From an uncultured Alistipes sp. (GTDB taxonomy: Bacteria; Bacteroidota; Bacteroidia; Bacteroidales; Rikenellaceae): a stretch of DNA of 8,764 nt. Made by a program: the position numbers and the translations under genes. Below the pieces are notes generated by a model that ran no database searches, was not told the DNA's origin, and was given only the letters and a program-made list of their open reading frames with translations. Location of the stretch: positions 1 through 8,764 of the forward strand of contig CAUDHE010000093.1 in assembly GCA_958449275.1 (NCBI GenBank). Reading direction: 5' to 3'. The first letter of the stretch is position 1. Every line of letters starts with the position of its first letter. Of this stretch, positions 1 through 5,393 are shown piece after piece.

Positions 1-539
1 CGCATCCGCCCTTAATCCGAAATCGTTCCTGCCGCGGGATCGGCTGACGCGTGTGTATTCTGTAAGCAATGCCGAGCGAGACTCCTTCCGAGAGTTTTTT
101 CAACAAGCATTTTATTATTTTTTTGTTTTTCTCTTTATTAAAATAAATGAATAATAATATAAATAATAGCTGTTGAAAGTGTCGATATCTTCGGTGAGGA
201 TTATTTGTCGACAATATGAAGAGGTGATTGACGATTTGTTGTCAATATTTTTTCGATTAGTTAAAACCTATGAAATCAACATTATAGGCTGTGTATGCCC
301 CTCGCCGAGTCGCCGGTTATGAAAAATGTGTCGAAAATGTTTTGAACATATCGACACATTTTATTTATTAAATTCCACCCCCGATTTTCGGTTGATAACC
401 CGTGTGACAAGTTTCGATAAAAATCGGAATGTAAATTCATGATTTCATAACCATAGCTGATTATCACGAGTTTGCTTTTTCGACGATTTCGACATTCGAA
501 AAGTTGTCATACGTTATTGTTGTTTTTTCATCAGCGTTT
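1..539. other. A+T-rich intergenic region without a convincing gene
   Basis: This 539-base stretch left of mrp holds no gene I can support. One frame (plus, from base 2) is open from the window edge to a TAA at 152-154, but its second half simply translates the A+T-rich DNA. It could be the tail of a truncated gene or chance. Bases about 104-169 are almost pure A+T, like a DNA-unwinding element or transcript tail. A short imperfect stem, ACTC(81-84)/GAGT(92-95) followed by a T run (95-100), may be a weak terminator for something entering from the left. Further right are a strong stem-loop (323-362), an 8-bp inverted repeat CCGATTTT(381-388)/AAAATCGG(420-427), a 7-bp inverted repeat TTTTCGA(477-483)/TCGAAAA(496-502), and repeated TGTCGA hexamers. 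No TTATCCACA-type DnaA box was found. Confidence 0.5.
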
Positions 540-568
540 TCAACACTTTTCAACCATGTTGTCGACAA
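179..568. repeat. Cluster of TGTCGA/TCGACA hexamers
   Basis: TGTCGA or its complement occurs at 180-185, 206-211/208-213, 329-334, 351-356, 489-494 and 560-565/562-567. The copies at 205-214 and 559-568 form the perfect 10-bp palindrome TTGTCGACAA. The 10-mer GTGTCGATAT occurs at 179-188 and inverted at 348-357. Two of the hexamers form the arms of the stem-loop at 323-362, and the last palindrome lies in the final codons of mrp. Iterons of an origin, or sites for a DNA-binding protein, are possible. TCGA is common in this genome's codons, so part of the enrichment may be compositional. Confidence 0.35.
323..362. terminator. Strong stem-loop, probable bidirectional terminator
   Basis: A perfect 12-bp inverted repeat, AAAATGTGTCGA (323-334) and TCGACACATTTT (351-362), encloses a second 5-bp stem ATGTT(337-341)/AACAT(345-349) with a TTG loop. 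Only an asymmetric AA/A internal loop separates the two stems. Read on the minus strand it ends in a five-U run, so it could terminate mrp transcripts about 180 bases past the mrp stop. Read on the plus strand it ends in TTTTATTTATT, which would stop transcripts entering from the left. The stem is A+T-rich, and the arms carry the TGTCGA motif repeated in this region, so a protein-binding role is an alternative. Confidence 0.5.
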
Positions 569-1589
569 TGCGGGCGGCGACTCGGCGATAGTATTTCCCG
601 ACTTCGGAATCTGCCGCGGCCGAGGGATGACCCTGCTCTGCCCCCTCCATTATGGATTGCACTATGGGGATGTCGCCCAGGAACGGCACTGCGGCTTGCT
701 CGGCATATGCGCGTGCGCCTCCGTGTCCGAATATGTAGTAGCGGTTGTCGGGCAGCTCAGCGGGGGTGAACCATGCCATGTTCTCGATCACTCCGAGTAC
801 GGGAACATTCACCTGACTGTGGCGGAACATCTCGACGCCGCGCACCACGTCGGCCACGGCAACCTGCTGAGGGGTGGATACTATCACCGCGCCGTCGAGA
901 CGAATCTCGGATATGATGGTAAGGTGTATGTCGCCCGTTCCCGGAGGCATGTCGATGAGCAGAAAATCGAGTTCGCCCCACAGCGTTTGGTGCAGCAGCT
1001 GTTTCAAAGCATTGGTGGCCATCGCGCCGCGCCACATCAGAGCGTCGTCGGGGCGGATGAAAAAGCCTATCGACATAAGCTCGATGTCCATGCTTCGGGC
1101 GGGTACTATGTAGTCCAGACCATCCTGTCGGACGGCGTCGGGCACGCAGCCTTCGAGTGCGAACATCTTGGGTTGCGACGGACCGTAGATATCGGCGTCG
1201 AGGATCCCGACGCGATAACCCATGTCGCGCAGCGTGACGGCGAGATTGGCTGTGACGGTCGATTTGCCCACGCCGCCCTTACCCGAGGCGACTGCTATGA
1301 TCTTGCCGACGCTCTTTGTCGTGCTTTCGCGTTGCGGAACCTGCTTTTTGGGTGCCGCCTCCTTTATTGCCACGGTCGCCGTCGCCTCGGGAAAATGTTC
1401 GGCGAGAGCTTGTTCGACTTGTGTTTTTATACGCGCCGCGAAGGGATCTCGCGCCTTGGGGAAGCGCAGTACGACCGTGATTTTTTCGTCGGCCGCGCTC
1501 ACCGAATCAACCATTCCGCTCTCGACCAGATCGTGTCCCGTTTCGGGATGCGATATGCGTGCGAGTACGGCTCTTATTTCATTCTCCAT
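540..1589 (-). CDS. mrp: Mrp/ApbC-family iron-sulfur cluster carrier ATPase
   Basis: The 349-residue protein is a cytoplasmic P-loop NTPase of the Mrp/ApbC/NBP35 family, which binds and transfers Fe-S clusters to apoproteins. Residues 1 to about 80 form the MIP18/DUF59 domain, joined by a short linker to the ATPase domain. The deviant Walker A is GKGGVGKS (103-110). Switch I follows as DADIYGPSQP (131-140), and LLIDMPPGTGD (210-220) is the Walker B region. ENMAWFTP (269-276) is the family segment that normally leads into the CxxC pair that ligates the cluster. Here it runs into PAELPDNRYYIFGHGG without cysteines, a form I recall as usual in Bacteroidota. The ATG at 1587-1589 gives the standard N-terminus (MENEIRAVLARISHPETG). 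The gene is monocistronic and divergent from the esterase, with its own promoter element. The long plus-strand frame opposite it (504-1604) is a shadow. Confidence 0.95.
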   Translation of the reverse strand: MENEIRAVLARISHPETGHDLVESGMVDSVSAADEKITVVLRFPKARDPFAARIKTQVEQALAEHFPEATATVAIKEAAPKKQVPQRESTTKSVGKIIAVASGKGGVGKSTVTANLAVTLRDMGYRVGILDADIYGPSQPKMFALEGCVPDAVRQDGLDYIVPARSMDIELMSIGFFIRPDDALMWRGAMATNALKQLLHQTLWGELDFLLIDMPPGTGDIHLTIISEIRLDGAVIVSTPQQVAVADVVRGVEMFRHSQVNVPVLGVIENMAWFTPAELPDNRYYIFGHGGARAYAEQAAVPFLGDIPIVQSIMEGAEQGHPSAAADSEVGKYYRRVAARIVDNMVEKC

Positions 1590-1617
1590 CGTTTATATAT
1601 TTAATCGTTACGTATCG

Positions 1618-1646
1618 CAAAATTAAATCCGACGGACGTCTGTCCG
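1618..1646 (-). promoter_or_regulatory. Probable mrp promoter -7 element with adjacent inverted repeat
   Basis: On the minus strand TAATTTTG (1625 down to 1618) fits the Bacteroidota -7 consensus TAnnTTTG and would give a leader of about 20 bases to the mrp ATG. No good TTTG -33 box lies 19-21 bases upstream. The -33 region is instead occupied by a small perfect inverted repeat, CGGAC(1633-1637)/GTCCG(1642-1646), which could be an operator or activator site. A second -7-like match, TAAATTTG (1704 down to 1697), also lacks a -33 box. Confidence 0.45.
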
Positions 1647-1735
1647 CAGCCCGTGAAAGTGTGTGATCGCGGTTTTCTTGAGTTTGCATACAGACGCAAA
1701 TTTACATCTTAATTATTAATTATGGGGATTTGACG

Positions 1736-1766
1736 TTTGTATTTGGCGTCGATATCGTTATTTTTG
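1736..1766 (+). promoter_or_regulatory. Bacteroidota-type promoter of the esterase gene
   Basis: TTTG (1736-1739) and TATTTTTG (1759-1766) are separated by 19 bases, matching the primary-sigma consensus TTTG-N19-21-TAnnTTTG. Transcription would start near 1773, about 20 bases before the ATG at 1793. This rules out the upstream TTG at 1730 as a start, because it precedes the promoter. Confidence 0.7.
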
Positions 1767-1792
1767 TATCGAACCGAATAATGACTTTTCAT

Positions 1793-2710
1793 ATGAAAAA
1801 ACTTCTTTTGTTTTCCGTCGCGGTCGTTATGCTCTTTTCGGCTTTCGACGCGGCGGCGCAACGCGGCGATGACGATGCCCGCGCGGCAGCCGCGGCATGG
1901 TTGCGCAACATGAGCCGCGTGGAGCATTGTACCCTCCGCAGCGATGTGCTCGGAACCGAACGCAGCTACACGGTATACCTGCCTGCGGGGTACGATGCCG
2001 ATCCGTCGCGCAGCTATCCCGTTCTCTATCTGTTGCACGGTATGAACGACGTCGATCGCAGCTGGTACGACCGCGGACATGTCAAGGATGTCATGGATCA
2101 ACTGACGGCCTCGGGCGAGGTTTGTCCGATGATTATCGTCACTCCCGATGCGGGCGGCAGTGTGGCCGAGGGTAAATGGAACGGCTATTTCGACATGGAG
2201 GGCTGGCCCTACGAGAAGTTTTTCTTCGAGGAGTTCGTGCCTGCCGTCGAGACTAAGTTTCGCATAAAGGCCGACAAGGAACATCGCGCCGTAGCGGGGT
2301 TGTCGATGGGCGGAGGAGGTTGTACGAGTTATGCCCAGCGTCATCCCGAGATGTTTTGCGCCTGCTATGCCATGAGTGCGTTGATGCACCTGCCCGAAGC
2401 CGATGCGGCTAAGATGAAGGCGGGCGACAAGACAGCTCTGCTGACCGATGCGGTGCATCGTCTCAGTTGCGTGGAGTATGTACGTGCGGCCGACGACGAG
2501 GTGAAGAACGCTCTGCGGTCGGTGGCGTGGTTCGTCGATTGCGGCGACGACGATTTTCTGTTCGACTGCAACATCGATTTCGTGCGGGCCATGCGTGCGG
2601 CATGGATTCCGTGCCAGCTTCGCGTGCGCGACGGCGGACACACGTGGGAGTACTGGCATTCGGCTCTCTACACGGCACTGCCTTTCTTTTCGCGTCAGTT
2701 CGGGCGATAA
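1793..2710 (+). CDS. Exported alpha/beta-hydrolase esterase (esterase D / feruloyl esterase-like)
   Basis: The 305-residue protein starts at the ATG at 1793, which opens a classical Sec signal peptide: MKK, a hydrophobic core, and probable cleavage after AAA near residue 22, before QRGDDD. The absence of a lipobox cysteine suggests a soluble periplasmic or secreted protein. The rest fits the esterase family of PF00756 (S-formylglutathione hydrolase, antigen 85, feruloyl esterase type). It has VLYLLHGMND (77-86), which supplies the oxyanion-hole region, and the nucleophile elbow GLSMGGGG with Ser171. CGDDD (250-254) is a candidate acid, and GGHTWEYW carries the catalytic His283. Carbohydrate-ester substrates such as acetyl or feruloyl xylan are typical for gut Bacteroidota, but no glycan locus adjoins it, so the substrate is unknown. 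The mature part has nine cysteines, many for a periplasmic enzyme. It is monocistronic between its own promoter and terminator. Confidence 0.88.
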   Translation: MKKLLLFSVAVVMLFSAFDAAAQRGDDDARAAAAAWLRNMSRVEHCTLRSDVLGTERSYTVYLPAGYDADPSRSYPVLYLLHGMNDVDRSWYDRGHVKDVMDQLTASGEVCPMIIVTPDAGGSVAEGKWNGYFDMEGWPYEKFFFEEFVPAVETKFRIKADKEHRAVAGLSMGGGGCTSYAQRHPEMFCACYAMSALMHLPEADAAKMKAGDKTALLTDAVHRLSCVEYVRAADDEVKNALRSVAWFVDCGDDDFLFDCNIDFVRAMRAAWIPCQLRVRDGGHTWEYWHSALYTALPFFSRQFGR

Positions 2711-2729
2711 TCGCCGGCTCTTTCCGTAC

Positions 2730-2763
2730 GGCGTCGCTTCTGCGGCGCCTTTTTCTTTTTTTA
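2730..2763 (+). terminator. Intrinsic terminator after the esterase gene
   Basis: GGCGTCGC (2730-2737) and GCGGCGCC (2742-2749) form an 8-bp G+C-rich stem with one T-G wobble and a TTCT loop. It is followed at once by a run of 13 pyrimidines, TTTTT-C-TTTTTTT. It lies about 20 bases past the esterase stop and separates that gene from the ybeY promoter. Confidence 0.88.
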
Positions 2764-2798
2764 CCTCGGATACTACCGCTCGGCAAAATGCGGGCAGG

Positions 2799-2830
2799 TT
2801 TGCTTTTGCCCTCGCTTACTCGTATCTTTG
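2799..2830 (+). promoter_or_regulatory. Bacteroidota-type promoter of the ybeY-mnmG operon
   Basis: TTTG (2799-2802) and TATCTTTG (2823-2830) are 20 bases apart, a full consensus match. The predicted start, near 2837, leaves only about 12 bases of leader before the ybeY ATG at 2849. The in-frame TTG at 2828 lies inside the -7 box and therefore cannot be the translation start. Confidence 0.8.
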
Positions 2831-2848
2831 CACAAACAATTCCGAAAA

Positions 2849-3271
2849 ATGGTACGTTACTATAACGACTCGTGCACATACCGTCTGCCCGACAAACGGC
2901 GAACCTCCGAATGGTTGCGTCGCGTGGCCGAGGAGGAGGGCTACGTGTTGGGCGATGTGAATTACATATTCTGCTCGGCCGAGCGGTTGCTGGAGATGAA
3001 CCGTCAATTCCTCGGACACGATTATTTCACCGACGTGATAACGTTCGATTACAGCGATCGAAAGGGGACCCGCACGGTGAGCGGCGACATATTCATCGAC
3101 GTGGAGACCGTAGCCGACAACGCCCGAATCTACGGTGCCACGAGGACCGCCGAGATGCGTCGCGTGGTGGTGCACGGCGTGTTGCATCTGTGCGGACAGA
3201 AAGACAAGACTCCGCGCGCCGAACGGCAGATGCACCGCAAGGAGGACAAGTATTTATCGATGTTCCAATGA
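2849..3271 (+). CDS. ybeY: Endoribonuclease YbeY (rRNA maturation / ribosome quality control)
   Basis: The 140-residue protein belongs to the YbeY/UPF0054 family, metal-dependent single-strand RNases involved in 16S rRNA 3'-end processing and ribosome quality control. Conserved segments are NRQFLGHDYFTDVITFDY (51-68) and SGDIFID (78-84). The metal-binding motif HGVLHLCGQKD has His109 and His113. In E. coli the motif is HGxLHLxGYDH with a third His; here that position is Asp119, giving HxxxHxxxxxD, as I recall from other Bacteroidota YbeY proteins. The length is at the short end of the family. The ATG at 2849 is chosen over the in-frame TTG at 2828 because the latter sits inside the promoter. 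The stop overlaps the mnmG start (ATGA), so the two genes are translationally coupled. Confidence 0.92.
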   Translation: MVRYYNDSCTYRLPDKRRTSEWLRRVAEEEGYVLGDVNYIFCSAERLLEMNRQFLGHDYFTDVITFDYSDRKGTRTVSGDIFIDVETVADNARIYGATRTAEMRRVVVHGVLHLCGQKDKTPRAERQMHRKEDKYLSMFQ

Positions 3272-5190
3272 TTGATAATCAGACCAATACCCTGCGTGAG
3301 ACAAACTGCTACGACGTGATTGTCGTGGGCGCGGGACATGCGGGATGCGAGGCGGCTTCGGCTGCTGCGCGCATGGGTTCGCGTACGTTGTTGCTTACGA
3401 TGGACATGACCAAGATGGCCGCCATGTCGTGCAATCCTGCCATAGGAGGCGTGGCGAAAGGACAGATAGTGCGCGAAATCGACGCTTTGGGAGGCCGTAC
3501 GGCGCTCATAACCGACCGTTCGACCATTCAGTTCCGTATGCTCAACCGATCGAAAGGAGCGGCTATGTGGAGCCCGCGCGCGCAATGCGACAAGGAACTT
3601 TTTTCGCGTTTGTGGCGTAAAGAGCTGGAAAATACCCCGAATCTGTATATTTGGCAGGATGCTGCCGTCGAGCTGCTTTTCGCGCCTGCCGACAAACCCG
3701 ATTCGCGTCCGCGCGTTTCGGGCCTCCGTACGCGTATGGGTGTGGAATTTACGGCCCGTGCGGTGGTGCTGACCGGCGGAACTTTTCTGGGCGGTCTGAT
3801 GCACTGCGGCGAGTGTCATGCCGAAGGCGGCAGGGCGGGAGATGCGGCATCGGCGGGAATAACCGAATCGCTTACGGCAATGGGATTCGAGTCGGGTCGT
3901 ATGAAGACAGGTACTCCTGCACGCATCGACGGTCGTACGATAGATTTTTCGGTTATGGAGATGCAGGCGGGCGACGACCGACCGTCTAAATTTTCTTTTT
4001 CTGCTGATACAGAGAGTGTTAAAGAGCAGTTGCCGTGTTATTTGGTCTACACATCGCCCGAAGTTCATGCCATATTGCGCAGCGGTTTCGACCGTTCGCC
4101 GCTTTTTAACGGCACCATACACGGCATAGGACCCCGTTACTGTCCCAGTATCGAAGACAAGTTGCGTACGTTTGCCGACAAGGATCGTCACCAACTGTTT
4201 CTCGAACCCGAAGGACGTGATACTAACGAGTTTTATATCAATGGGTTCTCGTCGTCGTTGCCTTACGAGATACAGATCGAAGCGCTGCATCGCATTCGCG
4301 GGCTGGAGAATGCGCATGTCTACCGTCCCGGGTATGCCATCGAATACGATTATTTTCCGCCGACACAGCTCATGCACTCTTTGGAGACCAAACTCGTAGA
4401 AAATCTCTATTTTGCTGGTCAGGTAAACGGTACTACGGGGTATGAAGAGGCTGCGGCGCAGGGTCTGATGGCGGGAATCAACGCCCATCGCAAACTGAAC
4501 GGCGACGAACCGTTGGTGTTGCGGCGCGACGAAGCCTACATAGGGGTATTGATCGACGATCTGGTGACCAAGGGCGTCGATGAACCGTATCGTATGTTTA
4601 CGTCACGTGCCGAGTATAGAATTTTGTTGCGTCAGGATAATGCCGATCTGCGTTTGACCCCGATAGGGTATGAAAACGGGTTGATAGACGAGCGGCAATG
4701 GCAATTTTTCGTCAGAAAAAAAACGCTCGTAGAATTGCTTATTTCCTATGCGCACGAGCAGAGTATCAAAATATCGGAAATTGAGAGCTATTTGAAACGA
4801 CACGATTTGGAGCCTATGACGCAGGGGCGAAAGCTATATTCGCTCATTTCACGCAATGAATTTACATTGTCGGGACTTGTCGATGAATTGCCGCGACTGC
4901 GTAGCTTCGTCGAGGAGAATGGCATAACCGAAGATGTGATCGAGCAGGTGGAGATTCAAATCAAATATAAAGGTTATATCGAACGTGAAAAATTGCTGGC
5001 TGAAAAGTTGCATAGATTGGAAAATATTGCAATTCCACGTAATTTCGATTTTAATTCTATAAATGCTTTGACTATCGAGGCGCGGCAAAAATTAACCAAA
5101 ATCCGCCCGCAGACGATAGGGCAGGCGTCGAGGATCCCCGGAGTCTCTCCAGCCGACATAAACGTTCTGCTTATCAAATTCGGACGATAG
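3268..5190 (+). CDS. mnmG: tRNA uridine-5-carboxymethylaminomethyl modification enzyme MnmG (GidA)
   Basis: The 640-residue FAD protein normally acts with MnmE (not in this window) to install the cmnm5 group on U34 of tRNAs that read split codon boxes. The Rossmann FAD motif is GAGHAGCEAA (21-30). The two family signatures are present: GPRYCPSIEDK (288-298) and AGQVNGTTGYEEAAAQG (383-399). KTGTPARID and the C-terminal block RPQTIGQASRIPGVSPADI are also typical. The start is the ATG overlapping the ybeY stop; the frame is open further upstream only as a shadow of ybeY. It is the second gene of the ybeY operon and ends at the bidirectional terminator. Base composition falls to about 40% G+C over roughly 4680-5100 (C-terminal helical part), against about 60% near the start of the gene. 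Confidence 0.98.
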   Translation: MIDNQTNTLRETNCYDVIVVGAGHAGCEAASAAARMGSRTLLLTMDMTKMAAMSCNPAIGGVAKGQIVREIDALGGRTALITDRSTIQFRMLNRSKGAAMWSPRAQCDKELFSRLWRKELENTPNLYIWQDAAVELLFAPADKPDSRPRVSGLRTRMGVEFTARAVVLTGGTFLGGLMHCGECHAEGGRAGDAASAGITESLTAMGFESGRMKTGTPARIDGRTIDFSVMEMQAGDDRPSKFSFSADTESVKEQLPCYLVYTSPEVHAILRSGFDRSPLFNGTIHGIGPRYCPSIEDKLRTFADKDRHQLFLEPEGRDTNEFYINGFSSSLPYEIQIEALHRIRGLENAHVYRPGYAIEYDYFPPTQLMHSLETKLVENLYFAGQVNGTTGYEEAAAQGLMAGINAHRKLNGDEPLVLRRDEAYIGVLIDDLVTKGVDEPYRMFTSRAEYRILLRQDNADLRLTPIGYENGLIDERQWQFFVRKKTLVELLISYAHEQSIKISEIESYLKRHDLEPMTQGRKLYSLISRNEFTLSGLVDELPRLRSFVEENGITEDVIEQVEIQIKYKGYIEREKLLAEKLHRLENIAIPRNFDFNSINALTIEARQKLTKIRPQTIGQASRIPGVSPADINVLLIKFGR

Positions 5191-5197
5191 GGCGGAG

Positions 5198-5213
5198 TGC
5201 TCCACGTGGAACA
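5198..5213. promoter_or_regulatory. Candidate parS (ParB-binding) site 1
   Basis: TGCTCCACGTGGAACA matches the palindromic parS form TGTTCCACGTGGAACA at 15 of 16 positions and contains the CACGTG core. It lies seven bases after the mnmG stop codon. It is the exact reverse complement of the site at 5874-5889, so both carry the same single half-site deviation. parS sites load ParB for chromosome segregation and usually cluster near the origin. No parA or parB gene lies in the window. A 16-bp identity of this kind is very unlikely by chance. Confidence 0.75.
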
Positions 5214-5335
5214 TATTTTCGTCGCATGCTGTTCGCCATCAGTAGAGGAAGTAAGCGAGTGTGAAGCGAGTTGCAATTCGCCGCATGGGAGGTAGTGATT
5301 ACAAAGCAATATCGATATATTAAAGATGAAAAAGT

Positions 5336-5380
5336 AAGGCTGCTTTTGGATCAAATCCGACAAGCAGCCTTATTTATTAA
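5336..5380. terminator. Bidirectional intrinsic terminator between mnmG and ilvE
   Basis: AAGGCTGCTT (5336-5345) and AAGCAGCCTT (5362-5371) pair perfectly over 10 bp. The stem continues as TTGGAT(5346-5351)/ATCCGA(5355-5360) with one wobble, closing on a CAA loop with a single bulged C. On the plus strand it is followed by TTATTTATTAATATTT; on the minus strand by TTACTTTTTC. It therefore fits termination of both converging genes, about 145 bases past mnmG and 23 bases past the ilvE stop. Confidence 0.88.
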
Positions 5381-5393
5381 TATTTCAACAGTT

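Noticed and set aside
2..154. Open frame from the left edge ending in TAA at 152
   Set aside because: Its last third is translated A+T-only sequence and the first part is too short to recognise. It might be a truncated gene end, but the sequence does not show it.
282..467. 61-codon minus-strand frame in the left intergenic region
   Set aside because: It runs through the stem-loop and the inverted repeat at 381-427, has no promoter, and looks like no known small protein.
104..540. Calling this region oriC
   Set aside because: It is A+T-rich and repeat-bearing, and parS-like sites are nearby, but no TTATCCACA-type DnaA box cluster and no dnaA gene are visible, so it is kept as a hypothesis only.
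98..555. TTTCAACA repeats (98-105, 172-179 inverted, 538-545, with TTTCAACC at 548-555) as DnaA boxes
   Set aside because: They do not fit the DnaA consensus, and similar sequences occur in coding and terminator regions (for example near 5384 and 6757).
504..1604. Long plus-strand frame (366 codons) opposite mrp
   Set aside because: It lies antisense to mrp, resembles no family I know, and its openness follows from the codon bias of the real gene.
2641..2646. Other CACGTG cores (also 4604-4609 and 7449-7454) as extra parS sites
   Set aside because: Their flanks do not match the TGTTC-CACGTG-GAACA arms, and isolated six-base matches are expected by chance.
1709..2659. 316-codon minus-strand frame opposite the esterase
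   Set aside because: The esterase has a signal peptide, catalytic motifs, a promoter and a terminator; the antisense frame has none of these.
3130..4488. 452-codon minus-strand frame opposite ybeY/mnmG
   Set aside because: It covers conserved mnmG on the other strand, has low-complexity Arg/His-rich translation, and is a shadow.
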